From a virus: a stretch of DNA of 34,785 nt. Below the pieces are notes generated by a model. It made no database searches. It worked only from the letters and a program-made list of their open reading frames with translations, and was not told the origin of the DNA. The stretch lies in IMG/VR virus record IMGVR_UViG_3300020455_000048, positions 1 to 34,785 of that record. One strand, given 5' to 3'. Within the stretch, counting starts at the first letter, position 1; each line of letters begins with the position of its first letter. Shown here piece by piece: positions 1-8,700 of this stretch. Made by a program: the position numbers and the translations under genes.

Positions 1-71
1 CCTTTCTTACCGTCTTTAGATTTTGAGGAATTAAACCACTTATGTAAGTTTCCTTCTTTTAGAGATTTCAT
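1..71 (-). CDS. DUF6321-like small protein, N-terminal fragment (cut by window edge)
   Basis: An ATG at 69-71 directly follows the gp15 stop codon (72-74) with no gap. Reading to the window edge gives 23 codons (MKSLKEGNLHKWFNSSKSKD and onward to GKK). A start of the type 'LKEG-L-KWF--SKSKDGK-GW' is what I remember for a short conserved cyanophage protein family (DUF6321) of about 80-90 aa, but only its first quarter can be read here. The tight coupling to gp15 suggests co-expression at the end of the late neck-gene run. Its function is unknown. The rest of the gene lies outside the window. Confidence 0.6.
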   Translation of the reverse strand, partial: MKSLKEGNLHKWFNSSKSKDGKK

Positions 72-917
72 TTAGATGTCTATTTTACGAGTGGGACTAA
101 ATTCTTTAGCATCATTACCAAAAAATGTTCTTTCTTCGGTAAATCCAAAATCATCACCTGGTGGAATCAATGGATCATCATATTGATCAATAACTTGGTC
201 TTCATTATAATCTTTCTTGGCTGTTGCTTTAACAGTATATCTCATTTCACGAGAAGCAGTTCTTGTATTGGTATCAGTATAGTAATCCAATTGAACCTTA
301 CGAATAAGTCCATCTGTGCTATCCGCAATAGGACCAAACATGTAAGTTTTAGCAGTAAAACTTAAAGTATATATCAATGCCCTTCTAGTTTCAAAATTTC
401 CTTCATAATCATCTTGATATGAAATATTATTTAGTATTAAAGGAACGTCTCTTTTCTCACCAATAGATTTAACTAAATCTACAGTTAATGTGAATCCTGG
501 TTGAAAAAATGGTAAGATCTGTTCTACTATTTGTAGAGCATCATCTTGTGTCTTGGTCATAATATTTAATTCAAACCCTAAATTATATGGAACGGGCATG
601 AAAACTTTTTTAAATTTCTTATCGTCTTGTGCTTTAAATGTTTGTGTTATTCCAGATTTTCTACTAGCATCATAATCAATAGTAGAAACTTCAAATGACA
701 TTCTAGGTAAAGTTATTTGAGTTGCTTTATTAAGTTCTGGTTGTTGTTGAATTCTTGCTAAAAACTTTTGTCTAGGACCATATGAAATAGGAACTTTTAA
801 TTCTCCAATATCTTTACCTGTATTATCTTGATGACGAACATGAATATTATTGAAGACTGTACCAAAAGATATAACAGTCTTTCTCATTATTTCGTGATAA
901 AAATAAGTCCCTAACAT
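72..917 (-). CDS. 15: Proximal tail sheath stabilization protein (gp15-like)
   Basis: 281 aa, close to T4 gp15 (about 270 aa). In T4, gp15 forms a hexameric ring that caps the finished tail tube and sheath and joins the tail to the neck. The N-terminus (MLGTYFYHEIMRKTVISFGT, then a short 'F-NI-V' segment) is the conserved opening of this family, including the tyrosine-rich start and the 'R..V..FG..FN.I' pattern. A GGAG Shine-Dalgarno lies in the last codons of gp14 about 9 bases before the ATG, and the two genes are separated by a single base. The order gp13-gp14-gp15 is exactly that of T4. Identification is by motif and synteny. The C-terminal part from about residue 230 is acidic (DEDQ/DDD stretches) and less familiar. 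Confidence 0.9.
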   Translation of the reverse strand: MLGTYFYHEIMRKTVISFGTVFNNIHVRHQDNTGKDIGELKVPISYGPRQKFLARIQQQPELNKATQITLPRMSFEVSTIDYDASRKSGITQTFKAQDDKKFKKVFMPVPYNLGFELNIMTKTQDDALQIVEQILPFFQPGFTLTVDLVKSIGEKRDVPLILNNISYQDDYEGNFETRRALIYTLSFTAKTYMFGPIADSTDGLIRKVQLDYYTDTNTRTASREMRYTVKATAKKDYNEDQVIDQYDDPLIPPGDDFGFTEERTFFGNDAKEFSPTRKIDI

Positions 918-918
918 A

Positions 919-2331
919 TCAAACTACTCCAAATGGATTTGTCTCAGTGAAGTCTAAAATTTCGTCACCAAAGTATTCAAACTCATCACCTGAGTTATAT
1001 TTATCATTAGTATCATCAGAATTATAGAATGATACACTATAACTAGCCCCAGAAGTTTGACCGATAATATCTTCACCATTATAGAACCCTGCTACAGTCG
1101 ACCCTATTCCCACATTAGAAACTTGAAGTATATTAGTATCAGCATCCCAATTTTTAACTCTTGCTTCTGTTCCAGATCTAGAACCCTTAACTATTTCATT
1201 AAATTGATATGTTCCAATTCCCAACATAGAATCTGGATCATCTACAGTAACAATTGGTGTTGAAGTATACCCATTACCTGCATTATCAACATGAATAAAT
1301 TTAACGACCTTATTCGATCCACTAACACCTATTGATGCTATTCCAACAGCAGTTATACCAGCACCTACAGGATCGGCAATAGTTACATTTGGAATGGTAG
1401 AATATCCAAATCCACCTGCTAACATATTTACCCTCACAACACCATTAGATGAAGTATGAATACCACAAGTTGCTGCAGCACCAGTTCCACCCCCACCACT
1501 AATTGTAATAGTTGGTGGTGAAGTATATCCAGAACCACGATTTAAAAATAATATCTTTTCAATAGATGTTACACTTGCCCTTGTAGTTAATATACCAATT
1601 GCCCTAGCAGTATCATTAGCAGGAGAATCACTAAATGTAATTGTTGGTGGTGAAGTATATCCAGAACCATCATTATTTAAATATATCTCACTAATGAATC
1701 CACTAGCAATCGAAGCAGTTGCTTCAGCAGTTTGTCCCACTCCAATTAATTGTAATGTACTAATATAACCATCATCCTTAACCTGCGAATCAATTACTTG
1801 AATTGAAGTATCAATAACCTCATCCTCATATTCAAAGAGTTCGCATTTAAGTTGATAAACGTAATTCTTTCCTAACTGATAAAAAGGATCTTCATGCTCT
1901 ACAAATTTAATTTCAAATAGTCTTTCACCTAAAGGGAAAAATATTAAATCACCTTCTCTAGGTCTTGTGGTTAATACTATTTCACTTTGATCTGTACCAT
2001 CATTTAATGCCCCCATAAAAGGTGCTATAAAATCTTCAAATCTTTCTTTTGAAATAGTAAGAATAACCTCATCCTTTATACTCATTCCAAATTTAGTAAG
2101 GATATCTCCAGCACCAGAATATCCTTCATATGTATTAACATACGCTTCAATAACAAAATTATCATCAAACTTTGATGACTGTACTTCATTTAATACATTA
2201 TCTGTTTCTAAAAATTTTCTGGGAATGTAGGTTACATCAACACCAAACATTCTCAATTGTTCGTTTATTAGATCTTGTGTTAATCTTTGTTCAGAACGAG
2301 ATCCTTGTAGAAAAAATGGATTTAATGCCAT
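919..2331 (-). CDS. 14: Neck protein gp14-like, with a beta-repeat insertion
   Basis: 470 aa, versus about 256 aa for T4 gp14, which forms the neck with gp13 and helps join head to tail. The N-terminus (MALNPFFLQGSRSEQRLTQD, then 'LI-EQL-MFGVDV-YIPRK' near residues 21-39) and the C-terminal 'EILDFTETNPFG' (residues 457-468) are gp14 hallmarks. The extra length sits between about residues 190 and 400. It consists of tandem glycine-rich units such as GSGYTSPPTITF, GFGYSTIPNVTI and GNGYTSTPIVTV, followed by two 'G.. .SG..' units. The same units recur in gp8, the gp7-like giant and the DUF4815-like protein. A Shine-Dalgarno-like AGGA lies in the tail of gp13, so translation is probably coupled. 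The insertion may decorate the neck; that role is inferred. Confidence 0.88.
   Translation of the reverse strand: MALNPFFLQGSRSEQRLTQDLINEQLRMFGVDVTYIPRKFLETDNVLNEVQSSKFDDNFVIEAYVNTYEGYSGAGDILTKFGMSIKDEVILTISKERFEDFIAPFMGALNDGTDQSEIVLTTRPREGDLIFFPLGERLFEIKFVEHEDPFYQLGKNYVYQLKCELFEYEDEVIDTSIQVIDSQVKDDGYISTLQLIGVGQTAEATASIASGFISEIYLNNDGSGYTSPPTITFSDSPANDTARAIGILTTRASVTSIEKILFLNRGSGYTSPPTITISGGGGTGAAATCGIHTSSNGVVRVNMLAGGFGYSTIPNVTIADPVGAGITAVGIASIGVSGSNKVVKFIHVDNAGNGYTSTPIVTVDDPDSMLGIGTYQFNEIVKGSRSGTEARVKNWDADTNILQVSNVGIGSTVAGFYNGEDIIGQTSGASYSVSFYNSDDTNDKYNSGDEFEYFGDEILDFTETNPFGVV
1504..1669 (-). repeat. Direct DNA repeat encoding the GSGYTSPP units of gp14
   Basis: A 27-base segment at 1511-1537 is repeated identically at 1643-1669. 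With one mismatch the match extends to 34 bases (1504-1537 and 1636-1669). The copies are 132 bases (44 codons) apart and in the same frame, so each encodes the GSGYTSPPTI unit of gp14. Near-identity at DNA level points to a recent in-frame duplication or homogenisation, whereas the other GxGY units in the window are diverged. Confidence 0.85.
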
Positions 2332-2336
2332 GTTTA

Positions 2337-3182
2337 TTATCCTACAAAGTCATATGGTGGTAACTCATATTCAGAAGTCATTCTTGATCTAAGAGATTCA
2401 ATTTCCCTTTCAGCATCATCATAAATCTCTCTACCATTCATTTCAATTCCACCTGGCAATTTAACTCCTTTAAATTTAATTAAATTCTGTCCCCATTGTC
2501 TCTTTATAAGAGCAGTGAGATACAATTTAAGAAAAGGATCGTTATAAACTTGAGTAAAGGATGTTGGATCTAATGCCCTATAACAATCAAGAACTATCCA
2601 ATTACCTTCACTTTCAGCACCCCAATCAATATCCAAATACAATCTATCTTGTCTCTTATTAAATCGTATTTGTTTATCAGTTGTTAGTAAAAAATCAATA
2701 TCCTCAAGATATGATTTTACCATAGCATACTGAAGTAATTCTACTGAGTTAAAGTAATAAAGATCATTTAAAAACAACTGATACTTTATACTAAACATTC
2801 CACCAGATATTGAACTGGTATCGAATTTAAATATCTTTTCTACACCAACTACAGAATCTGGAACTTGTAAAAAATTGGAAGTCTCATACCAACTATTAGT
2901 AGTAGTTCCATAACCTGCTACACTTGTAGAAGTGGCAGTTGTAGTTACAATACCAACTCCATCTGTATTTTTCGCTGATCCTCTATCAATATCTTCTTGA
3001 GTAATCTTATACTTAAGATACATTCTCTCAACACCATCAAAATGACGTTCATTGAAAAGTTGTATAGCATCATCCACTAAATCGTCTATTTGATCATCAT
3101 CGACATTAATTTCTAAGACAGGAGAACCTAGCTTTCTTAAGCAGTAATCAATCAATCCTTGTCTAGTTGATGGTTTTGCCAT
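2337..3182 (-). CDS. 13: Neck protein gp13-like
   Basis: 281 aa; T4 gp13 is about 309 aa and forms the neck ring that seals the filled head and receives the tail, together with gp14. The N-terminus carries the family pattern: 'STRQGLIDYCLRKLGSPVLE' (residues 5-24), then an acidic 'NVDDDQIDDLVDDAI' helix (26-40) and 'LFNERHFDG' (42-50). A tyrosine-rich segment 'KYQLFLNDLYYF' lies mid-protein. It sits directly upstream of gp14 as in T4, and its stop is five bases from the gp14 start. No insertion of the glycine-rich repeats is seen here, unlike gp14. Confidence 0.9.
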   Translation of the reverse strand: MAKPSTRQGLIDYCLRKLGSPVLEINVDDDQIDDLVDDAIQLFNERHFDGVERMYLKYKITQEDIDRGSAKNTDGVGIVTTTATSTSVAGYGTTTNSWYETSNFLQVPDSVVGVEKIFKFDTSSISGGMFSIKYQLFLNDLYYFNSVELLQYAMVKSYLEDIDFLLTTDKQIRFNKRQDRLYLDIDWGAESEGNWIVLDCYRALDPTSFTQVYNDPFLKLYLTALIKRQWGQNLIKFKGVKLPGGIEMNGREIYDDAEREIESLRSRMTSEYELPPYDFVG

Positions 3183-3183
3183 G

Positions 3184-3426
3184 TTATCTTGATGCTATAT
3201 TTCCTGTAGATTTTGGTTTCTTAGTATTAGATACTGAAGCATTTTCAAACTGTTCTTTTAAATCTGCTAATTGCTGTAACAAATCCATTTTTTCCTTTTC
3301 ATAATCTTGTTTTAATGTTTGTATTCTTGCTTCCAAAAGAACATTTTGATTATATGATTGAGCAAGTTTGTTATGATATAAACTGACGAGAACGTTCACA
3401 TCCACATCACTATTAGGTTGTTGCAT
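3184..3426 (-). CDS. Small coiled-coil protein upstream of gp13
   Basis: 80 aa, not recognised as a T4 protein. Residues about 22-65 have heptad-like spacing of Leu, Ile and Ala with many Gln, Lys and Glu (LEARIQTLKQDYEKEKMDLL and onward), predicting one long coiled coil. The C-terminus is basic and Ser/Thr/Lys rich. The gene is separated from gp13 by one base and begins just after the 523-aa fibre-like gene, the place where T4 has wac (fibritin, itself a coiled-coil trimer). A short whisker-like or chaperone role is possible but unproven. A GGAGG lies about 18 bases before the ATG, farther away than usual. Confidence 0.7.
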   Translation of the reverse strand: MQQPNSDVDVNVLVSLYHNKLAQSYNQNVLLEARIQTLKQDYEKEKMDLLQQLADLKEQFENASVSNTKKPKSTGNIASR

Positions 3427-3434
3427 AATTTAAC

Positions 3435-5006
3435 TCAGAAAGTACCTCCGTCTAGTGTAGAAGTCCAACTAGGCTTATTAGTATATATCACATTAATAGA
3501 AGATGCTACTACAGATAAGTTTTCAATTGCACCATTATTACCTTCTTTTCTTAAATTATTTGTTGTGTCAAATGTTCCTTCAACACCAATTAAACTTAAA
3601 GAAGTACCAGATCCACCAGACTCAACAACACCATAAGCATTACTAGTATCTTGTCTAATAATATCACCAGTAGTAACAGTTACACTGCCAGATAAAGTAA
3701 GAGTATTTTTAGTAATAGCAGTTAATACTTGTTTTGATGTATTAACTGGAGATGCTACAGCATTAGTTGATGTCTGTAATCCATCCTCATCAAAATATAC
3801 AACACCGTGAGTATTGTAATCACCTGTCTGATAGTAGATACCTTTAATATCAAGGAATCCTCTAGTTCCAGAAACTAAAGCATTAGCAGTACTAGCATCA
3901 GGAATATAAGTCCATGCTCTTGCAGTAGCACTACTATTTGGATTAGTCTGGTCAATATAACCAAAGAATCCTAATTTATTATTACCAGCACCAGTGCTTG
4001 TATTGTATCCAAAAGAAATACCACGATCAGTATTAGTATCATATGCGTGAGTGACTGTCAATTGTGTGGTAGTAGTAATACCAGAACCACCAATAGTTTG
4101 ATCAACAGTAATTATTTTAGTTGCTTCATCATATACAGTAACTGTTGCTACACCAGATGCTGATAAAGCAGAACTTCCTGAAATAACATCACCAGTATTA
4201 ATACCAACAACAGAATCTAGAGTAATCGTAGTAATACCAGCAAGAACAGGTTGTGTTACTGTTCTTTCACTAGTAAGATCACCTAAGTGTAGAATAGGAT
4301 CATTTAATGTTGATGTTGTTGAGTTTACAGATGTTGTTGTTCCATCTACTTGTAAACTACCTTTAATAACAACAGTACCTTCATTACTTAAACCATCAGG
4401 ATATGGGTCGATAAACAGAAGATCTCCACATCCTGCTTCTGTTTCAATAACATTAGAACTTATTCCAACACACCCAAACTTACTTTTACCAGTAACTTTT
4501 ATATTAGTATCATAAGTCCACTGAGCACCAGTAACCTTTACATCATCGTCTCCATCTTCATCATACTCGATTTTAGCATCTTTATCAGAACCAAAAGATA
4601 GTTGAGTATTGTCTACAACATTAATATGACCATTACCATTAGTATCAAATATAATATCACCATCTACATTTGTTGATGATATTGTATTTAAATCTAGTCT
4701 AAGATTATCTACATTCCACTGGTCAACCTTTCTTTGGTTGTCCATGACAGCAACTATACCACCATCAGTATTTCTTGTATTTTGTACACCAGCAACAGCA
4801 CCTGCTGCGTGTTCCATCATAGAGGTGTAAAAATGACCACCTATTGAATGTACATTATTACCATCATCACCAACAAATATTCTATCTTTATATTGATTTA
4901 ACCCACCGTAACTACCAATACCAGTCACATAGGCCATTTCACCCCAATTTAGACTCGCAGGTTTATCAGTACCAGAGGATCTTTTGATCCTTATAATGCT
5001 AGCCAT
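3435..5006 (-). CDS. Fibre-like virion protein with Mtd-type N-terminal region
   Basis: 523 aa. The start 'MASIIRIKRSSGTDKPASLN' followed by 'WGEMAYVTGIG' and 'DRIFVGD' resembles the N-terminal attachment domain of the major tropism determinant and many cyanophage fibre-like proteins. A middle segment 'IKGSLQVDGTTTSVNSTT' followed by 'LNDPILHLGD', then 'DRGISFGY' and 'KLGFFGY', is a pattern I recognise from cyanophage tail-fibre or structural proteins. Near the C-terminus a 'GDIIRQDTSNAYGVVESG' unit matches the 'G-SG-' module of neighbouring proteins, and the protein ends in 'LDGGTF'. Probably a trimeric fibre or appendage at the neck or baseplate, occupying the wac position of T4. A GGGGGAA purine run precedes the ATG by about 8 bases. 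Exact location in the virion is not determinable. Confidence 0.75.
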   Translation of the reverse strand: MASIIRIKRSSGTDKPASLNWGEMAYVTGIGSYGGLNQYKDRIFVGDDGNNVHSIGGHFYTSMMEHAAGAVAGVQNTRNTDGGIVAVMDNQRKVDQWNVDNLRLDLNTISSTNVDGDIIFDTNGNGHINVVDNTQLSFGSDKDAKIEYDEDGDDDVKVTGAQWTYDTNIKVTGKSKFGCVGISSNVIETEAGCGDLLFIDPYPDGLSNEGTVVIKGSLQVDGTTTSVNSTTSTLNDPILHLGDLTSERTVTQPVLAGITTITLDSVVGINTGDVISGSSALSASGVATVTVYDEATKIITVDQTIGGSGITTTTQLTVTHAYDTNTDRGISFGYNTSTGAGNNKLGFFGYIDQTNPNSSATARAWTYIPDASTANALVSGTRGFLDIKGIYYQTGDYNTHGVVYFDEDGLQTSTNAVASPVNTSKQVLTAITKNTLTLSGSVTVTTGDIIRQDTSNAYGVVESGGSGTSLSLIGVEGTFDTTNNLRKEGNNGAIENLSVVASSINVIYTNKPSWTSTLDGGTF

Positions 5007-5234
5007 TTAAAAATTTCCCCCGTTAATGTCTAAATTTTGTTGAGTACCAGGTGTCAACTCTAATGTAGCATCCCATTTTTGGGTTGCTCCATTGTAGACT
5101 AAAACCATTCCATTAAGTAGGTTAGCAGCATTTACATCGCTGAGTTCAGCTAAGGATAGTCCTTGGGCTCCAGCGAGTGAAGATATTACCTTCACAGCAC
5201 TATGCTGACCCATCCTAACCTTTATATCTGCCAT
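5007..5234 (-). CDS. Small virion-like protein with 'LSDVN..L..G.VLVYN' module
   Basis: 75 aa, abutting the 523-aa fibre gene with no gap. Residues about 28-58 (LSLAELSDVNAANLLNGMVL, then VYNGATQKWDAT) match a short module I recognise from cyanophage fibre and collagen-like structural proteins, where it often precedes the C-terminus. The protein ends 'LDINGGNF', echoing the 'LDGGTF' end of its neighbour. It is the first gene behind a late promoter box at 5265-5272. It may be a stand-alone tip or capping subunit, or a trimerisation partner of the 523-aa protein. The function is inferred from composition and context only. Confidence 0.75.
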   Translation of the reverse strand: MADIKVRMGQHSAVKVISSLAGAQGLSLAELSDVNAANLLNGMVLVYNGATQKWDATLELTPGTQQNLDINGGNF

Positions 5235-5264
5235 TTATGTAAGCAATTCAGAATCTATATCTAT

Positions 5265-5272
5265 TATTTATA
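5265..5272 (-). promoter_or_regulatory. T4-type late promoter box TATAAATA
   Basis: Reading the minus strand, 5272 to 5265 is TATAAATA, an exact match to the T4/cyanophage late promoter -10 box recognised by gp55-type sigma. It lies in the 40-base gap between the 67-aa stop and the 75-aa start, 31 bases before the ATG. It should drive the 75-aa, 523-aa, 80-aa and neck genes late in infection. Confidence 0.8.
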
Positions 5273-5274
5273 CT

Positions 5275-5478
5275 TTAAGATGTTATCTGATTGGTTAATT
5301 GTTTTAATAAAGTCTTAATTTCGTCAATATCTTTCTTCATTTCATCCAATTCTGCTTTTTCATCCAATTTTCTATTTTTGGATGACATATAACTGGAATA
5401 ACCTCTATTATCCATATCAACTATGGCTCCTGATTTTTCATCACGAAATAGGTTTTTATGCCCTTCAACTGGTATCAT
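5275..5478 (-). CDS. Conserved small hypothetical protein with C-terminal coiled coil
   Basis: 67 aa. The N-terminus (MIPVEGHKNLFRDEKSGAIV) is a pattern I recall from small cyanophage hypothetical proteins located among the baseplate/tail genes. Residues about 40-66 (KAELDEMKKDIDEIKTLLKQ and onward) form an amphipathic coiled coil ending in 'LTNQITS'. The start overlaps the stop of the 90-aa gene by four bases (5475-5478), implying translational coupling. No enzymatic motif is visible. A small structural or assembly role is likely from its position; the precise job is unknown. Confidence 0.75.
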   Translation of the reverse strand: MIPVEGHKNLFRDEKSGAIVDMDNRGYSSYMSSKNRKLDEKAELDEMKKDIDEIKTLLKQLTNQITS

Positions 5479-5747
5479 GCTTTTATTTTTTTAATAGGAT
5501 TCGTATTGTCAATGTTCTTATCCCTAACATTAGGGTCAGTTATAGATTTTGTAGGGATTGAATCATCTTTTCCAAATTTCTTTGGTTTTCTGGACATTAA
5601 TTTTTTAAGTATTAACCCATACCCACTCATTCCTGGTGGTAAATTGGTAGGTGCTTCACGACCACCACGCTTTAGACCATACCCATGTTCTCTAAAACGA
5701 GTAATACTGTTAGCCGCTTCTTCTAAAAATTGTTTAAATGTTTTCAT
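5475..5747 (-). CDS. Putative internal head protein with T4-like capsid-targeting N-terminus
   Basis: 90 aa, highly basic (many Lys and Arg) and without a recognised fold. Residues 1-11, MKTFKQFLEEA, match the T4 capsid-targeting sequence of internal proteins IPI-IPIII (MKTYQEFIAEA as I remember it) at 6 of 11 positions, with conservative changes at several others. The segment L8-E9-E10 fits the (I/L)xE consensus of the gp21 prohead protease, with the cut expected after residue 10, as in T4. The remainder is rich in G, K, P and R and looks disordered, ending 'NPIKKIKA'. The ATG overlaps the stop of the 2732-aa gene by one base (TAATG). The protein may be packaged in the head, processed and injected. 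The alternative is a tail-associated hypothetical sharing a common phage N-terminus. Confidence 0.75.
   Translation of the reverse strand: MKTFKQFLEEAANSITRFREHGYGLKRGGREAPTNLPPGMSGYGLILKKLMSRKPKKFGKDDSIPTKSITDPNVRDKNIDNTNPIKKIKA
5715..5747 (-). other. Candidate capsid-targeting sequence with gp21-type cleavage site
   Basis: These 33 bases encode MKTFKQFLEEA. The length, the N-terminal location, the 'MKT(Y/F)..F(I/L).EA' pattern and the (I/L)xE cleavage consensus at residues 8-10 all match the T4 signal that brings internal proteins into the prohead core and is then removed. The match is seen in the sequence; the function here is inferred. Confidence 0.55.
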
Positions 5748-8700
5748 TACGCTAAAGCAATTGCTCTAAAGTCCTTAAGTCTAATAGGAACACATTCGTT
5801 AGTAGATGTCATCACAATTTTAATTGTAAATCCACTGAATTGTTCTAAATTATCTATTGAGAACTGATACTCAGAAAAATCATTTGCTCCATTTGCTTTA
5901 ACTTTGGCATCTGCTCTACCATCATTTTTAGAATCATCAACAATCTCATCACCATAACCATCACCATTAGTGTCAATTAAATTCTTAAATCCAGGGAATG
6001 GTCTATAGGTTTGAGAAACTTCACTAGAATCAGCAGTAAATAATCTGTAGAATACTCTAAAGTCTGCTTCTGGTCTAACATTGCCAGCCACAAATACCTT
6101 TAATGAAGTTGCTGGTTGTTTTAAATTAACTCTTTTTGAAACAAATATTGAACCATGTGGATCACCACTAATTTGATTGGTTCTAAAATCAGAATCATAA
6201 TTATCTTCACCTATTGGATTGTTAATCTTATTTCTACCTAAAATCAATGTAGCATTCTTAACATCTAATACAGGTGAAAGATTAGCATCATCGGTTGACA
6301 TATCAACCTTTAAAGTTAATGATTTATTTTTAGGTAATGTATCTAATCTATTTGCCTCATTAACCTTTGAAGCAACCATTCTTGGTGTTGGGAAAAATGT
6401 AGTTTCATTTAATATAGTTGGTTCAAATCCTTGATCAATGAAAGATACTTCATTTCCATTAGCACTAGTTCCACTTATAGTTCTAAATGAAGCACTAGCA
6501 CGAGTTTTACCTGGTGTAATTACATTACATTGAGCAGAAGCATTACTAAATTGATGGTTTTGTGATATACCAACTGTTGATCCACCAACAGCTTTTTCAC
6601 TAATAAAGCTTATTTGGTTCTTTCCACCTGCTCTATTACCAGTTCCCCTATCCAACTCTAAGAAATAATTATCAATATTGGTAGAATCGTTTAACGCAGT
6701 AGTTGTTGGGATGTCGTGTGTGTCATTAATCTTAACCAAAGGCATACCATTAACTTCATATGTTTGAATACTTGTGCCATCTGTATGTGATAATGCAGCA
6801 GAAGATCCAAATCCTCTAGTAGGCAAACTTAAAATAGCTGGATTAGTACTTTGAACAATATATTGAACAACTTCACCTTCTAGTAATGCTTCACCCCTAT
6901 CACTGGTTATACCAGCAAAAGTTTGGAATGGTGTTATGTCTGAAACTGTTACTTGAGTTCCATCTACTGCTAAATCTTCAGTAATTGTTACCTTAGTTGT
7001 ATCTGGTTCAACATCTTTAACAGTTATTTTATTATTATTTCCATGATGTGCATGATTATATTGAACAACTTCAATAACATTTCCATTGTAAAGTTCACTT
7101 ACAACAGTAGATTCAACATCAACTTTTGCATTATTGCCTAAAACTGTTCTAGTGTCATTATCAGATCCATAATGTATTATATTGTCATTAATAACAAACT
7201 TCTCACCTTGAACATCTGTCAACCATAATGTATCAATATCTTCAGTAATTTTTGTAACTACTATTCTAGCAGCACCACCAGATAAAATATTAGCCGTACT
7301 AGCAACATTAACTTCTAATACTTCACCAACAACATAACCAGAACCAGCATTACTTACACTATTAATCTGTGTTATCATTCCATTAACAAAAGTTAATGAA
7401 GCAACAGCACCTGTACCAGATCCAGTAATAGATTTTAAAGAACATGAAGCTTCTGTAAAACTATTTTCTAGTGCTCCAGTAGTACTATTTTTACTATTAA
7501 ATCCACTACCAGTTATAGTAACTTCAACACCATAATCCTTTAAAGCAGATCCAGATCCACCTGTAGTATCAATAGGTGCTCCTCTTTCTTCAATAACACC
7601 AGTAATACTATCATCTTCACTATCAGTAATCAATCCAGTACTAATTTTTCTACCTACAGGTATAGATACTGCTTCTGCCTTAGTAATTTGAGTTACACCA
7701 AATTTAATCTTTCTAGGTAAAGTCCTAACAGGATTACTAGGTAGTCTTTGAGCATTTAAATTACCTGGTTCAATTGGACTGCTATAGAACGTAGTAGTTC
7801 CAAAAGGAACAAATGATGCTTTTCTAAGAGTAAATTTAAGGTCTTGATACTGACTTGGTGTCCAAATTGTACCATTCTGTGATTTAAATAAACTACCACC
7901 AATATATTGCTTAGTTACAACACCAAACTGTGATTGATCACTAGTTGCAGGTAAACCTACAGGTGGAGTAACACTCTTCTGTCCCATAGTAGCGACCCAC
8001 ATTTCATATTCATCAGATCCAGGTGATAAGAATACAATTGCGTATTCTTTACCAGATTCTAGATAAACTGGTGATGGGAATTTAATAGTAGTTGCTGCTG
8101 TAGCATCATCAGATGTATTAATATTATTTGGATTTAAAGCTACTTGAGCATAATCCTGAACAAGGAAACTTGTTGGTGTTCCCAATTCAACTTCTCTAAG
8201 TTCAACAAAAACCTTAGCATTTGGATCTTTCTTATAGAAATAAACATCAAATGATGTTAGGAATGCTCCAGTTTCATCAACAGTAAATGTTTGTGCTAGA
8301 GGATCCCTATAAGGTGCTTCTATTCTTACAGTAGAAGACTCTGAATTTGAAGTTACAGATACAGTAGTCTCATTAGGTTTTTGTGCAGGTTCTGGTGGAT
8401 TTCTAACACCAACAGTACTTGTATTCTGAGTTAGAATAGTTCCTGTTCCTGTATATGTTCCACTAGCATCACTAGCAAGAGCAGTACTACCTGCTGGAAC
8501 AAATCCTCCAGTCGTATTAGCAGTAAGTCTAAATGTCTTCTTACCTGTATAGAATAATACTGATGGTTGTGGTGTAGAATTAGCATCTCTAAAGAAGAAA
8601 GCACCTAATACATCACCCCATTGATCAGACATTAAATCTGTGTTGGTTATAGTTGCTTCAGTTCCACTTGTTTCTCCTACAAGTTTAGCACCTTTAACAA

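Noticed and set aside
3435-5006. Diversity-generating retroelement target, prompted by the Mtd-like N-terminus
   Set aside because: Only the N-terminal attachment part resembles Mtd. No C-type-lectin variable region, template repeat or reverse transcriptase gene is present in the window.
5458-5769. Plus-strand open frame of 103 codons
   Set aside because: It is the antisense of the 90-aa and 2732-aa genes, whose product features and ATGA/TAATG junctions support the minus strand. No plus-strand promoter or family match is seen.
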